Of a stretch of 64,000 bases of DNA, positions 1 through 9,327 are shown piece after piece. The notes under the pieces are model-generated. The model did no database searches and was not told the origin of the DNA. It worked only from the letters and a program-made list of their open reading frames with translations. The position numbers and the translations under genes were made by a program. The stretch is taken from positions 62,001 through 126,000 of the forward strand of contig NZ_AFPK01000036.1 in NCBI RefSeq assembly GCF_000220525.1, read 5' to 3'. The stretch is from Ochrovirga pacifica. Its GTDB lineage: Bacteria; Bacteroidota; Bacteroidia; Flavobacteriales; Flavobacteriaceae. Every line of letters starts with the position of its first letter. Position 1 is the first letter of the stretch.

Positions 1-657
1 GTATAAATCTGACACATAATGTTCTATAGCTCCATTATTTAAGTTTTCTAAACTATTGGGTATTCTATAAATTCCATTTTTACGTGTCGCAATCCAAACA
101 TTACCTTGCGGATCTTTTAGCACATCGTTAATAATTAAATCTGGATATTTTTTTAGAATTCTATCTCTAAACATTGGATAGGTTTCTTGTGAAAGTTGTG
201 AGTTGTTTTTACGTAGAAATCCATTGTTTATAAACTCATGCCATCCTCCTTCTGTGTAGACCATTGCATTGCCATCCACAGATATTTTTAGACTGCTTAT
301 CGGTTTTTTAAAATCATAGTTCTCAAACTTGTGATTTCCTACATATCTAGATACTTTTCCTTCGTTGGTTAAAATCCATATATGCTGACAGGCATCTTTT
401 TTTAAATAAAAAATTTGATTTCCTGCTATAGAAGTTGTGTCGTTAAGTTGATGTTTGTAAGTAGTAATTTTTTGACCATCAAAATAATTTAGTCCATCCC
501 AAGTAGCAATCCACAAACCACCATCCTTGCCATTCTCTATATCTACAACAGAGTTGTTAGAAAGTCCGTTGTGAGTAGTATAGCTTTTGAATTTTATTTT
601 TTGACCAAAAACCGTGTGAAAAATTAAAAAAAAAAGAATCCGAATTTCAAACCGCAT
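1..657 (-). CDS. Regulator-propeller sensor protein, 3' end outside window
   Basis: A 219-codon open frame runs from an ATG to the window edge without a stop, so the C-terminal part is missing. The first ~19 residues (MRFEIRILFFLIFHTVFGQ) form a signal peptide. After it comes a typical two-component-regulator propeller repeat with HNGLSNNSVVDI and a GLWIATWDGLNYFDG strand, and a second copy near the edge reads GNVWIATRKNGIYRI. In Bacteroidetes such propellers are the periplasmic half of hybrid two-component systems, or of simpler sensors that end in a LuxR- or LytTR-type output domain. The output domain is not in the window, so the subtype cannot be decided. The gene is separated from the membrane-protein gene upstream by about 85 bases. 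Confidence 0.8.
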   Translation of the reverse strand, partial: MRFEIRILFFLIFHTVFGQKIKFKSYTTHNGLSNNSVVDIENGKDGGLWIATWDGLNYFDGQKITTYKHQLNDTTSIAGNQIFYLKKDACQHIWILTNEGKVSRYVGNHKFENYDFKKPISSLKISVDGNAMVYTEGGWHEFINNGFLRKNNSQLSQETYPMFRDRILKKYPDLIINDVLKDPQGNVWIATRKNGIYRIPNSLENLNNGAIEHYVSDLY

Positions 658-741
658 GTTACACTTTTTAGTAACCTGCAAGTTTATTTATACGGACTCA
701 TTTTTTCTAAAGAATGCTATTAAGTTTATGGTACTGTAACT

Positions 742-1143
742 TTACTTTATAGTTACCAACTGTTTAAACGCTGAAAAGAAGAATAACAAAAGGTAGGATT
801 GATATACCACCCAAAACCAAATATTTTTTAGGTTGATTTGAAACTCTTGAGGAGTTTCTGTAAAAATATTTCCGTTGTTGATTTTCCAGATATAAAAACC
901 CAAGTACAATATCAAACCAATGGCAATAAAATGGCTTAACATCATAAAAATACGCAATAAAACCACCGAAATAGGTCTAAATACTTTTTGAAAATAAATA
1001 ATGCTACCAATAAAGAAAAAATACAAATGTACCAGCCAAATACAATTAGGAACCATGTACAGTGTACCAAACACATTAAAATCTGTTAAAAATAAGACAG
1101 AACAAATAGCAAAAATAAAGGCAATAATTTGTTGTTTTAACAT
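742..1143 (-). CDS. Small four-helix membrane protein, unknown function
   Basis: This 133-residue protein is almost entirely hydrophobic, with about four predicted membrane segments (roughly residues 5-22, 33-52, 57-85 and 108-128) and short polar loops. I do not recognise the family. Its start lies two bases past the stop of waaA on the same strand, so the two are probably co-transcribed and translationally coupled. That suggests, but does not show, an envelope-related role. Start choice: an ATG (MLKQQII) directly after the waaA stop. A possible alternative is that the protein is unrelated to LPS and simply rides on the waaA transcript. Confidence 0.7.
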   Translation of the reverse strand: MLKQQIIAFIFAICSVLFLTDFNVFGTLYMVPNCIWLVHLYFFFIGSIIYFQKVFRPISVVLLRIFMMLSHFIAIGLILYLGFYIWKINNGNIFTETPQEFQINLKNIWFWVVYQSYLLLFFFSAFKQLVTIK

Positions 1144-1145
1144 AG

Positions 1146-2387
1146 CTATAATAGTTTATAAATTTCTTTTAAAATGGTAGATGTAGCTCCTAAATTCTGA
1201 GTTACATAGTTTTTGGTAATGGTAGATTTGTTTTCTCTTATAAAATCATTATCCCTTAACTCGTTTAACTCAGAAATTAAATCTTTAACGTTGGTAACAC
1301 TAATACATCCCTTTAAAGCTACTAAATCTTGTACTTCTTTAAACTTTTTAAAGTTAGGACCAATAACAATAGGCAATCCATAAGTTGCTGCCTCTAAAGT
1401 ATTGTGCACTCCGCTTTTGGTATAACCTCCTCCTACATAAGCCACATGAGCATAAGCATATATTTTGGATAAAATTCCAAAAGTATCAACAACAAAAACA
1501 TCGTATTCAGAAAGATTTTTCCCCTCTTTTTCAGAAAATAAGACAACTTTTTTTTGACAGTTTTTTTGTAGATTCTGAATGTCTTCTTTTTTGATATTAT
1601 GCGGTGCAATGATAAATTTTTCGTTTTCCTTAGCCTGATGATTGATGTATGCAAGCAATTGTTCCTCGTCTTCTGGCCAAGTGCTACCTGCTACCAACAC
1701 GTATGCATCCTGAACAAATGCTTGTATAAAATCTAATTTTTCGTTGCTTTCTATTAGTTTCTGAACTCTGTCAAAACGAGTATCTCCTGCAATAGTAACA
1801 TTGTTAAAACCAATATAAGTTAATAGTTTTTTTGACAAGGCATCTTGTACAAAAAAATGAGTAAAAGCCTTTAAAGCTTTATTCATCCAAAATCCATACG
1901 GTTTAAAAAATTGTTGATTTTCTCTAAAGATTCCTGAAATTAGCAATGTAGGAATTTGCTGTTCTTTAAGTTCTAACAGGTAATTGGGCCAAAATTCGTA
2001 CTTAATAAAAATAGCAACCTTTGGTTTTAGTGTTGTTACCCACTTTTTTGCATTGCCCATCGTATCCATAGGCAAATAACAAACACAGCTAGCCAAGGGA
2101 TAATCTTTTCTAACCTGGTAACCAGAAGGCGAAAAAAATGTAACTAAAATTTGATGTTCAGGATGTGTTTTTTTTAAAGCTTCAATAATGGGTCTACCTT
2201 GTTCAAATTCTCCTAAAGATGCTGCATGAATCCAAACGACTGATTTATTTGCATCTATTTCTTTAGCTATTTTAGAAAAACTCTGTCTTCTTCCTTGAAC
2301 AAACAATTTTATTTTTGGTTGAAACAGAGCCACCAAACGCAACAAAAAAGTCGCTAAATGAGTAAAAAGTGTATAGATTATTTGCAT
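1146..2387 (-). CDS. waaA: 3-deoxy-D-manno-octulosonic acid (Kdo) transferase
   Basis: GT30-family enzyme that transfers Kdo from CMP-Kdo to the lipid IVA precursor, at the cytoplasmic face of the inner membrane. It is 413 residues long, close to the usual ~420. Visible features: an N-terminal hydrophobic anchor (residues 3-22); the motif HAASLGEFEQGRP, whose Glu60 matches the family's catalytic Glu; KYEFWPN near the middle; GSTWPEDEE at the start of the second Rossmann domain; and the CMP-Kdo-binding stretch with GVHNTLEAATYGLPI. A TAGTTTTG -7-like element (on the minus strand at 2392-2399) lies only four bases upstream of the ATG, so the transcript may be leaderless. The small membrane protein follows directly downstream. 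Confidence 0.95.
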   Translation of the reverse strand: MQIIYTLFTHLATFLLRLVALFQPKIKLFVQGRRQSFSKIAKEIDANKSVVWIHAASLGEFEQGRPIIEALKKTHPEHQILVTFFSPSGYQVRKDYPLASCVCYLPMDTMGNAKKWVTTLKPKVAIFIKYEFWPNYLLELKEQQIPTLLISGIFRENQQFFKPYGFWMNKALKAFTHFFVQDALSKKLLTYIGFNNVTIAGDTRFDRVQKLIESNEKLDFIQAFVQDAYVLVAGSTWPEDEEQLLAYINHQAKENEKFIIAPHNIKKEDIQNLQKNCQKKVVLFSEKEGKNLSEYDVFVVDTFGILSKIYAYAHVAYVGGGYTKSGVHNTLEAATYGLPIVIGPNFKKFKEVQDLVALKGCISVTNVKDLISELNELRDNDFIRENKSTITKNYVTQNLGATSTILKEIYKLL

Positions 2388-2391
2388 GCAA

Positions 2392-2399
2392 CAAAACTA
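2392..2399 (-). promoter_or_regulatory. Bacteroidetes-type -7 element upstream of waaA
   Basis: The minus strand reads TAGTTTTG, an exact match to TAnnTTTG. If the element is centred at -7, transcription would start at or within a few bases of the waaA ATG. No convincing -33 TTTG is present, so this is a motif match only. Confidence 0.45.
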
Positions 2400-2493
2400 A
2401 AAAATAGTCGTTTATTAACTTTATATCCTCTTTTATTTTTTACTTTGGAACAAGTTTTGATTTTTACCAAAAGTGAAACAAAATAACAACACT

Positions 2494-3261
2494 ATGAAAA
2501 ACACCACTGCTTTTTTTCTATTATTTTTTGTCTTCTTTTTTACCAATGCTCAAATAAAAAAAGCCTACAAAGATGGAGAAAAAATTACGTACAGAATTCA
2601 CTACGGATTGGTAAATGCAGGATACGCAACCATAGAAGTAAACGATACCCTAATTAACAACAAAACAATAGAACACGTAAACGGAAAAGGTTGGACAGTA
2701 GGCATGTTACGTTGGGTTTTTCCTGTAAAAGACAACTATCAATCTTTTATCAATACCAAAACAGGATTACCTGTAAGAGCTATAAGAAAGCTTAAAGAAG
2801 GAGGATACACAAAAAATGTAGAACTTATTTTTAATCATGATAGTGTTCTAACCTTAGACCACAAACACAAAAAACAAAAATCTGTAGCTGCCAAAAATGT
2901 ACAAGACATGATTTCTGCATTTTATTACTTAAGAAACAACGTTCCTGAAAAATTGGCAGTAAACGATTATGTAGAAATTGATATGTTTTTTGATCATAAA
3001 AAATTCCCTTTTAAGCTCATCAAACTAGGAGAAGAAAAATTGGAAACCAAATTTGGAAATGTTAACTGTCTTGTGTTTAGACCTATGGTAAAATCTGGAA
3101 GAGTTTTTAAAGCCAAAGAAAGCTTAACGCTTTGGGTTACCAACGATGCCAATCGTATTCCGGTAAGAGTAAAAGCTGAATTGGCTGTGGGTTCTTTAAA
3201 AGCTGACATTCATGATTATAAGAACTTGGCACATCCTACTACATTTCATAAAAATCCATAA
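2494..3261 (+). CDS. DUF3108 domain exported protein
   Basis: A 255-residue protein with a signal peptide (MKNTTAFFLLFFVFFFTNA) followed by the DUF3108 pattern: KDGEKITYRIHYGLVNAGYA near the start, then a Trp-rich central part and a C-terminal strand region (LTLWVTNDANRIPVRVKAEL). Members are periplasmic or outer-membrane-associated beta proteins of unknown function. I chose the ATG at 2494 over an in-frame GTG at 2473 because the signal peptide begins there. It is divergent from waaA. The M23 peptidase gene follows 47 bases downstream but has its own candidate promoter. DUF3108 genes often sit beside envelope genes. No mechanism can be given. Confidence 0.85.
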   Translation: MKNTTAFFLLFFVFFFTNAQIKKAYKDGEKITYRIHYGLVNAGYATIEVNDTLINNKTIEHVNGKGWTVGMLRWVFPVKDNYQSFINTKTGLPVRAIRKLKEGGYTKNVELIFNHDSVLTLDHKHKKQKSVAAKNVQDMISAFYYLRNNVPEKLAVNDYVEIDMFFDHKKFPFKLIKLGEEKLETKFGNVNCLVFRPMVKSGRVFKAKESLTLWVTNDANRIPVRVKAELAVGSLKADIHDYKNLAHPTTFHKNP

Positions 3262-3270
3262 AATAAATTG

Positions 3271-3278
3271 TACTTTTG
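3271..3278 (+). promoter_or_regulatory. Bacteroidetes-type -7 element upstream of the M23 peptidase gene
   Basis: TACTTTTG matches TAnnTTTG exactly in the 47-base gap after the DUF3108 gene. It would give a leader of about 27 bases before the TTG start. No clear -33 element is seen. Confidence 0.45.
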
Positions 3279-3308
3279 TACGCTAATTAAAATTAAAGGT
3301 TAGCAATT

Positions 3309-4544
3309 TTGAGACACATTTTTATTTACATACTACTCTTTTCTGTTATTTTATCTTGTAATGCCCCTCAAGAAAAAAAAGTTAGTATTCCAAAAAAAAT
3401 TGAAAAACCAGCCCCACCAAAAAAGTTATTTGGGTACATTTTGGATGATTATAAGGTTGTAAAAAGTAAAATTAAACGAGGGGAAACCTTTGGAACTATT
3501 ATGGATAAATATCATGTAGGACCAGGAAAAGTTTACGAAATAGTTAACAAAATAAAACCTGAATTTGACTTAAGAAGATTAAGAGCAGGTAAAAACTATA
3601 CCATTCTAAAAAGTAAAGATTCTACAGAACAAGCCAAAGTATTTATTTATCAGCAAGACTTAATTCACTATGCAATTGTAGATTTTAAAGACTCTATTTT
3701 TACCAAAAAAGTAGAAAAAGAAGTAACTGTAAAATTGCAAAAGGCTTCCGGAATTATAGAAAGTTCACTCTCTCAAACCTTAGACGATATGCATGTTAGT
3801 CCTATTGTAGCTAATGATTTATCAGAAATTTATGCATGGACTATAGACTTCTTTAGATTGCAAAAAAACGATCGTTTTAAAATTGTCTACGAACAAAAAT
3901 TTATAGAAGACAGTATTCCCGCAGGAATTGGTAGAATTCGATCGGCTTTGTTTGAACATTCTGGAACTCCCTTTTATGCTTTTAAATACGTACCCGATAG
4001 CATTACTGGTATAGAGGAATATTTTGATGATAAAGCCAACAATTTAAGAAGAGCATTTTTAAAAGCTCCTTTAAAATTTAGTCGTATTTCTTCTCGCTAT
4101 AATTTACGAAGAAAAATTGCCTTTTATGGTAGAGTTAAACCTCATTTAGGAACCGATTTTGCAGCTCCCATAGGAAGTCCAATTATGAGTACTGCCAACG
4201 GACAGGTAATAGAATCTAAATACAGAGGCGGTAACGGGAATTACGTAAAAATTAGACACAACGCTACCTATACCACACAATACCTACATATGAAAAAAAG
4301 AAAAGTAAAAGTAGGAGACTATGTAAAACAAGGAGATATAATAGGTTGGGTAGGTATGACAGGAAATACATCAGGACCTCATGTTTGTTATCGCTTTTGG
4401 AAAAATGGAAGGCAAGTAGATCCTTTAAAAGAAAAATTACCCGAAGCCGAACCTTTGCCAAAAAAAATTCAAGAACAATATTTAGTCGATATCCAACCAT
4501 TAAAACAAGAATTGGATGCTATTCCATATCAAACCAAAAATTAA
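3309..4544 (+). CDS. M23-family peptidoglycan peptidase lipoprotein
   Basis: A 411-residue murein hydrolase of the LytM/M23 family, probably anchored as a lipoprotein: the start MRHIFIYILLFSVILSC carries a lipobox-like LSC. An OapA/LysM-like region (about residues 45-150) precedes the peptidase domain (about 255-380). The zinc motif HLGTD (HxxxD) is intact. The usual second motif HxH reads GPHVCYRF here, so the second His is a Cys (see findings). The start codon is TTG: an in-frame stop lies 15 bases upstream and there is no in-frame ATG before the signal sequence. The gene is followed after three bases by pgi, so the pair may be one transcript. It probably cuts peptide cross-links during cell-wall growth, if it is active. 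Confidence 0.88.
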   Translation: MRHIFIYILLFSVILSCNAPQEKKVSIPKKIEKPAPPKKLFGYILDDYKVVKSKIKRGETFGTIMDKYHVGPGKVYEIVNKIKPEFDLRRLRAGKNYTILKSKDSTEQAKVFIYQQDLIHYAIVDFKDSIFTKKVEKEVTVKLQKASGIIESSLSQTLDDMHVSPIVANDLSEIYAWTIDFFRLQKNDRFKIVYEQKFIEDSIPAGIGRIRSALFEHSGTPFYAFKYVPDSITGIEEYFDDKANNLRRAFLKAPLKFSRISSRYNLRRKIAFYGRVKPHLGTDFAAPIGSPIMSTANGQVIESKYRGGNGNYVKIRHNATYTTQYLHMKKRKVKVGDYVKQGDIIGWVGMTGNTSGPHVCYRFWKNGRQVDPLKEKLPEAEPLPKKIQEQYLVDIQPLKQELDAIPYQTKN

Positions 4545-4547
4545 CAT

Positions 4548-6098
4548 ATGTCTTTAAAAAACATCAACCCTACAAAAACAAATGCTTGGAAAAAATTAGC
4601 TGAGCATTTTGAAGCAACAAAAAATTTAGAGTTAAAAGAATTGTTTGCTACGGATGCAGAGCGAAACCACAAATTTAGCATTGCTCTGGACGATTTTAAA
4701 TTGAATTTTGCAAAAAACAGAATCAACAATGAAACCCTAGGTTTGTTAGTAGATCTAGCTAAAGAAACTGAGCTAGCAGATGCCATTGATAAGTATTTTG
4801 GAGGAGCCACAATTAATGCTACCGAAGGAAGAGCTGTATTGCATACTGCCCTAAGAAACAATAGTGGAAATGCTGTAGTAGTAGATGGTGAAGATGTAAT
4901 GCTAGAAATAAAAGAAACCAATAAAAAAATTAAAAATTTTACCGAAAAAGTAATTTCTGGAAACTGGAAAGGTTACACGGGTAAAGAAATTACCACAATT
5001 GTAAATATTGGTATTGGAGGTTCTGACTTAGGACCTGATATGGTTGTTAAAGGCTTGGAATATTACAAGAATAATTTAACCACACATTTTGTTTCTAATA
5101 TTGATGGAGATCATGTTTCTGAAGTAATTAAAAAATTAGATCCAGAAACTACGTTGTTTGTAATTGTATCAAAAACATTTACTACACAAGAAACTATTGG
5201 AAATGCAACCACTATTAAAGAATGGTTCTTAGAAACTGCTTCTGAAGCAGATGTTGCCAAGCATTTTGTGGCTGTTTCTACCAATCTAGAAGCGGTGGCT
5301 AACTTTGGTATCGACTCTGAAAACGTATTTCCAATGTGGAGTTGGGTAGGTGGACGTTTCTCTTTATGGTCTGCTGTTGGGTTGTCTATTGCTTTGTCTG
5401 TTGGATATGAAAACTATGCTGATTTGCTAAACGGAGCTTATCAAATGGACGAGCATTTTAAAACGGCTGATTTTGATAAGAACATACCTGTCGTTTTAGC
5501 TTTGTTGAGCATTTGGTATAACAACTTCTACGGAGCAGAAAGTGAAGCAATTTTACCATACACTCAATACCTAAACACCTTACCTGCATACCTACAACAA
5601 GCATTTATGGAAAGTAATGGTAAGTCTATAGATAGAGATGGAAACGAAGTAGATTACCAAACAGGAACCATTATTTGGGGAGCTGCAGGAACCAACATGC
5701 AACATGCATTTATGCAATTGGTACATCAAGGAACTAAATTAATTCCGTGTGACTTTATTGGTTTTGAAGAATCATTATATGGAAAAGAAGATCATCACAA
5801 AAAGCTGATGGCAAATTTTTACGGACAACAAGATGCTTTGTGTTTTGGTAAAACTAAAGAAGAAGTATTAGAAAGCGGTGTAGCTGCAGATGCTATAGAA
5901 TTGCCTTTTAAAGTCTTTACAGGTAACAGACCTAGTAACTGTATTACAGCTACAAAATTAAGTCCTAATAGCCTAGGAAAAATCATAGCCATGTATGAAC
6001 ATAAGATTTTTGTACAAGGAATTATCTGGAACATTTTTAGTTTTGATCAATTTGGTGTAGAGCTAGGAAAAGAAATGGCTAAAAAGCTTTTAAAATAA
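4548..6098 (+). CDS. pgi: Glucose-6-phosphate isomerase
   Basis: Cytoplasmic enzyme that interconverts glucose 6-phosphate and fructose 6-phosphate. It is 516 residues long, shorter than the 549 of E. coli but complete. Both family signatures are present: [15 protein letters not shown] near residue 265 and the C-terminal [18 protein letters not shown]. The phosphate-binding region [13 protein letters not shown] and the STKTF-like loop ([10 protein letters not shown]) are also clear. The gene begins three bases after the M23 peptidase stop and ends just before a strong intrinsic terminator, so it closes this transcription unit. Linkage to a cell-wall hydrolase is probably only positional. Start ATG at the MSLKNINPT sequence. 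Confidence 0.97.
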   Translation: MSLKNINPTKTNAWKKLAEHFEATKNLELKELFATDAERNHKFSIALDDFKLNFAKNRINNETLGLLVDLAKETELADAIDKYFGGATINATEGRAVLHTALRNNSGNAVVVDGEDVMLEIKETNKKIKNFTEKVISGNWKGYTGKEITTIVNIGIGGSDLGPDMVVKGLEYYKNNLTTHFVSNIDGDHVSEVIKKLDPETTLFVIVSKTFTTQETIGNATTIKEWFLETASEADVAKHFVAVSTNLEAVANFGIDSENVFPMWSWVGGRFSLWSAVGLSIALSVGYENYADLLNGAYQMDEHFKTADFDKNIPVVLALLSIWYNNFYGAESEAILPYTQYLNTLPAYLQQAFMESNGKSIDRDGNEVDYQTGTIIWGAAGTNMQHAFMQLVHQGTKLIPCDFIGFEESLYGKEDHHKKLMANFYGQQDALCFGKTKEEVLESGVAADAIELPFKVFTGNRPSNCITATKLSPNSLGKIIAMYEHKIFVQGIIWNIFSFDQFGVELGKEMAKKLLK

Positions 6099-6121
6099 AA
6101 AAAGATTTCCCTATTTTATAA

Positions 6122-6152
6122 AGGCCTAATAATCAAATATTAGGCTTTTTTT
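6122..6152 (+). terminator. Intrinsic terminator after pgi
   Basis: An 8-bp stem (GCCTAATA pairing with TATTAGGC) with a six-base loop is followed by seven T residues. Confidence 0.85.
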
Positions 6153-6201
6153 GGCACTTATCTTGATAGTAAACAAATGTTAACCAAATACATTTTACAT
6201 C

Positions 6202-6981
6202 ATGAAAATCAAGAAAAATCCAAAAGCAAATTTAGAACATTATAGCGGTGTTTTTACCTTATTAGGGCTTGTTCTAACCTTATTTATTAGCTATGTTGTT
6301 CTAGAACACAAAAGTTATGCAGCCATTAAACACCCAGATGTTTACAAACCCACAATGTATGACGAACAAGAAACTATAACTTATGTTCATTTGCCAAAAC
6401 CAAAAATACAAGCACCTAAAGTACAAGAAACTTTATCCGAACCCAAAATAGACTTGATAAAAGAACCTGTTGCAAAGCCAGATGCAAACAACTTTAACAA
6501 AACAGAAAATGAAAACTTAATTCAAGAAACTCCCCTTACCCCTAGTAATGAAAACACGAGTAAAATTGATCAAAGTTCTATTATTTATGATAAAGAAGAA
6601 GAAGCATTGGTTGAAGAAACCATTCACTATGTAGCAGTTCAAAATGTTCCTGTTTTTCCTGGATGTGAAAAGTACAAAGATGATAAAAAAAAGTCCATGC
6701 AATGTTTTAGCAAAGGAGTTTCTAAATTTTTTAACAAAAACTTTGATACTGAAATTGCAAACGATTTAAACTTACAAGGTGTTCAAAATATTGGTTGTGT
6801 GTTTGTTATAGACACAAATGGACAAATAAAACCTGACGTAAAAACATCTAAAACACATCCTGAATTGGCTAAAGAAATTAAAAGTATTTTAAAGAAATTA
6901 CCCAAAATGCAACCTGCTAAACAAAATGGAAAAGCAGTAAATATGATGTATTCTTTACCTATTCGATTTAGATTAGAATAA
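6202..6981 (+). CDS. TonB-like energy transducer, single membrane span
   Basis: A 259-residue protein with a short cytoplasmic N-terminus, one membrane helix (about residues 17-38), a Pro/Lys/Glu-rich periplasmic linker (about 60-150) and a C-terminal TonB-like domain (about 155-259). The C-terminal domain begins PVFPGCEKYKDDKKKSMQC, a pattern common in Bacteroidetes TonB family proteins, and ends in PIRFRLE. TonB proteins couple the inner-membrane proton gradient to outer-membrane receptors. No exbB/exbD genes are adjacent, so this is one of several stand-alone copies typical of these genomes. It lies between two strong terminators and is therefore probably monocistronic. Its receptor partner cannot be inferred. 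Confidence 0.85.
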   Translation: MKIKKNPKANLEHYSGVFTLLGLVLTLFISYVVLEHKSYAAIKHPDVYKPTMYDEQETITYVHLPKPKIQAPKVQETLSEPKIDLIKEPVAKPDANNFNKTENENLIQETPLTPSNENTSKIDQSSIIYDKEEEALVEETIHYVAVQNVPVFPGCEKYKDDKKKSMQCFSKGVSKFFNKNFDTEIANDLNLQGVQNIGCVFVIDTNGQIKPDVKTSKTHPELAKEIKSILKKLPKMQPAKQNGKAVNMMYSLPIRFRLE

Positions 6982-6990
6982 TTTTCAAAA

Positions 6991-7025
6991 AAAATCCATC
7001 TTAGTTTAACCAAGATGGATTTTTA
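6991..7025. terminator. Bidirectional terminator between the TonB-like gene and pgk
   Basis: ATCCATCTT pairs with AAGATGGAT, with A-runs before and T-runs after the stem, placed in the 64-base gap between two convergent genes. Confidence 0.85.
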
Positions 7026-7045
7026 ATATTTTAACAAGATACTTG

Positions 7046-8230
7046 TTATGCTTCTAAAGCTGCAATACCTGGTAATGTTTTCCCTTCCATATATTCTAAC
7101 AAGGCACCACCTCCTGTAGATACATAAGAAACATCATCTCCAAAACCTAAGTTGTTGATTGCTGCTGCAGAATCTCCACCTCCAATTAAAGAGAAAGCTC
7201 CATTTTCTGTAGCAGCTTTTACAGCCTTAGCTACTTCAATAGTTCCTGTTGCGTATAATGGAATTTCAGAAACCCCCATTGGTCCATTCCATATCACGGT
7301 CTTAGATTCTGTAATAATCTTAGAGAACTTCTCAATAGTTTGAGGTCCAATATCAAATCCTTCCCATCCATCAGGAATTTGTCCTCTTAATACTACTTGC
7401 GTATTTGCATCGTTAGAGAAATCATCTCCTAATAAGTTATCAATTGGGAATACTAATTCTACACCTTTATCTTTTGCTTTTTGTTCTAATTCTAAAACAT
7501 AATCTAGTAAATCATCCTGACATAAAGAGTTACCTATAGTTCCTCCTTCTGCTTTGGCAAAGGTATAAGACATTCCACCACCAATGATAATGGTATCAGC
7601 AACATCTAATAATTTTTCTATGATTAAAATTTTATCAGAAACTTTAGCACCTCCCATGATAGCAGTTACAGGCTTGTCTCCTCCTTTTAATACTCTGTCG
7701 GCATTCACTAATTCAGCCTCAATTACAAATCCAGCAAATTTGTCTTCAAAATGCTTTGCTACAATTGTAGTAGAAGCGTGTGCACGGTGAGCTGTACCAA
7801 AGGCATCGTTTACATATACATCTCCTAATTTAGCTAACTGAGCTGCAAATTCTTCGTCTCCTTTGGTTTCTTCTGCAAAGAAACGTACGTTTTCTAATAA
7901 TAAAACTTGTCCTGGTTCTAAAGCAGCAACAGCAGCTTCTGCATCTGCACCAACAGTTGCTCCTGCAAATTTAACTTCTACTCCTAAAATTTCTGAAGTT
8001 GTTTTAACAATGTGTCTTAAAGAAAATTTATCTTCTACTCCTTTAGGACGTCCTAAATGAGACATTAAAACAGCAGAACCACCATCTTCTAGTATTTTAA
8101 TAATAGTAGGCTTGGCTGCCTTTAATCTTGTTGTATCGGTTACGTTAAAATCTGCATCCAATGGTACGTTAAAATCAACCCTTACTAAGGCTTTTTTATC
8201 CTTGAAATTAAAATCTTTAATGGTTTTCAT
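7046..8230 (-). CDS. pgk: Phosphoglycerate kinase
   Basis: Glycolytic enzyme converting 1,3-bisphosphoglycerate and ADP to 3-phosphoglycerate and ATP. It is 394 residues, the normal bacterial length. The family signature [14 protein letters not shown] is at the N-terminus, the substrate-binding MSHLGRPKG follows, and the nucleotide-binding end has [17 protein letters not shown] and GGGDSAAAI. The C-terminus ends [16 protein letters not shown], as usual. A TATATTTG -7 element lies about 27 bases upstream of the ATG. It stands alone between a bidirectional terminator and a 190-base gap, so it is probably monocistronic. Confidence 0.98.
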   Translation of the reverse strand: MKTIKDFNFKDKKALVRVDFNVPLDADFNVTDTTRLKAAKPTIIKILEDGGSAVLMSHLGRPKGVEDKFSLRHIVKTTSEILGVEVKFAGATVGADAEAAVAALEPGQVLLLENVRFFAEETKGDEEFAAQLAKLGDVYVNDAFGTAHRAHASTTIVAKHFEDKFAGFVIEAELVNADRVLKGGDKPVTAIMGGAKVSDKILIIEKLLDVADTIIIGGGMSYTFAKAEGGTIGNSLCQDDLLDYVLELEQKAKDKGVELVFPIDNLLGDDFSNDANTQVVLRGQIPDGWEGFDIGPQTIEKFSKIITESKTVIWNGPMGVSEIPLYATGTIEVAKAVKAATENGAFSLIGGGDSAAAINNLGFGDDVSYVSTGGGALLEYMEGKTLPGIAALEA

Positions 8231-8256
8231 TTCTTATTAATGTTAAAATTTATTAA

Positions 8257-8264
8257 CAAATATA
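8257..8264 (-). promoter_or_regulatory. -7 element upstream of pgk
   Basis: The minus strand reads TATATTTG, matching TAnnTTTG, and gives a leader of about 23 bases. Confidence 0.55.
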
Positions 8265-8375
8265 ATTTAATTACCCATAAACTTATCACTGAAAAAAAAA
8301 AGCTACTAAAACGTTTTTTGTACATCAATAAAAGTAGTTTTAAAAGTCTAAAAAATAGCTTTGTTACTTTTTTAA

Positions 8376-8408
8376 TAAAAAAACTGCCTTTTTAGAAGCA
8401 GTTTTTTT
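8376..8408 (-). terminator. Intrinsic terminator after the T9SS-sorted protein gene
   Basis: AAAAACTGC pairs with GCAGTTTTT around a ten-base loop. Read on the minus strand, it ends in a T-run just past the stop of the gene at 8420. Confidence 0.75.
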
Positions 8409-8419
8409 ATTAAATTAAT

Positions 8420-9268
8420 TTACTCTTTTATAAATTTTACTGTTTTAAAGTTGTTAATCGAAATCACTTTCATGTAATAAATTCCTGCAGGTAGATTTTC
8501 TAAATTAACTATACTATTTAATGAATTTTCTTGTCTTCTTATTAATTCTTTTCCTATACTATTATAAACAATTATTTTTTTAATGAATTCTTGACTATTT
8601 ATATTTAAATGTGTTTTGACTGGATTAGGACTGTATGTAAATTTTAATTCATTTTTATTAGAACTTAACGAAGCTCCATTAAGGCTAACGTTATCAAGAG
8701 CTAAATAATCAGATGCTCCATTTTGATAAGCTCCAAACCTTAGTCTTACATAATTATGACCAGATGGTATATTGTAAGTGAATTCTTGCCATGTATTTCC
8801 TACTGAAGAAAGGTTAGAACCACTTGGGTTAGGTACAATATCTACGTGTACATCTGGAGATGTCCAGTCAGAACCATTGTTATATGATAATTCATAAAAG
8901 AAAAAATCACTTGAATCATATCCTTCAAATTCACACATAAATGAAAGTGTTACTGCATTTCCTTGAATATTAACGGTATCAAAAGTTAAGTAATGATCTG
9001 GGGTTGTATCGCCTGTTTGGCTTTCTGAATATGGATTATCTAAGTCTCTACCTACCCAGTAATTACTTCCTTCAAAAGGTCCTCCTAGTGAACCAATAGG
9101 AGTAGAAAATGTAGTCCATAAATCAGTATCGGAATTAAGATTATAAGCAGGAATATTTGATGAATAATTCCAAGTATCCGAAGCCGAAGATTCAAAACCT
9201 TGAAATGCTAATTGAGCATTTGCAGTTAATGAGAAAACTGAAAGTAAGCATAAGATAATTTTTTTCAT
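8420..9268 (-). CDS. Secreted choice-of-anchor-type beta protein with T9SS sorting domain
   Basis: A 282-residue exported protein. It starts with a signal peptide (MKKIILCLLSVFSLTANAQ). A jelly-roll-like domain follows (about residues 20-200) that resembles the choice-of-anchor J / MAM-like domains of Bacteroidetes secreted proteins (FQGFESSASDTWNYSS; YDLALDN-type ending YLALDNVSLNG). The last ~75 residues form a type A T9SS sorting domain, with YSPNPVKTHLNIN, YNSIGKELI and LPAGIYYMKV before a short KFIKE end. It is therefore probably secreted across the outer membrane by the type IX system and attached to the surface. No catalytic domain is visible. Its role may be adhesion or binding, which is inference only. 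Confidence 0.85.
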   Translation of the reverse strand: MKKIILCLLSVFSLTANAQLAFQGFESSASDTWNYSSNIPAYNLNSDTDLWTTFSTPIGSLGGPFEGSNYWVGRDLDNPYSESQTGDTTPDHYLTFDTVNIQGNAVTLSFMCEFEGYDSSDFFFYELSYNNGSDWTSPDVHVDIVPNPSGSNLSSVGNTWQEFTYNIPSGHNYVRLRFGAYQNGASDYLALDNVSLNGASLSSNKNELKFTYSPNPVKTHLNINSQEFIKKIIVYNSIGKELIRRQENSLNSIVNLENLPAGIYYMKVISINNFKTVKFIKE

Positions 9269-9327
9269 TTTTAATATTTGTTAACGATTTATAATAATCC
9301 CGCAATATATGATTTATTTGGAATATA

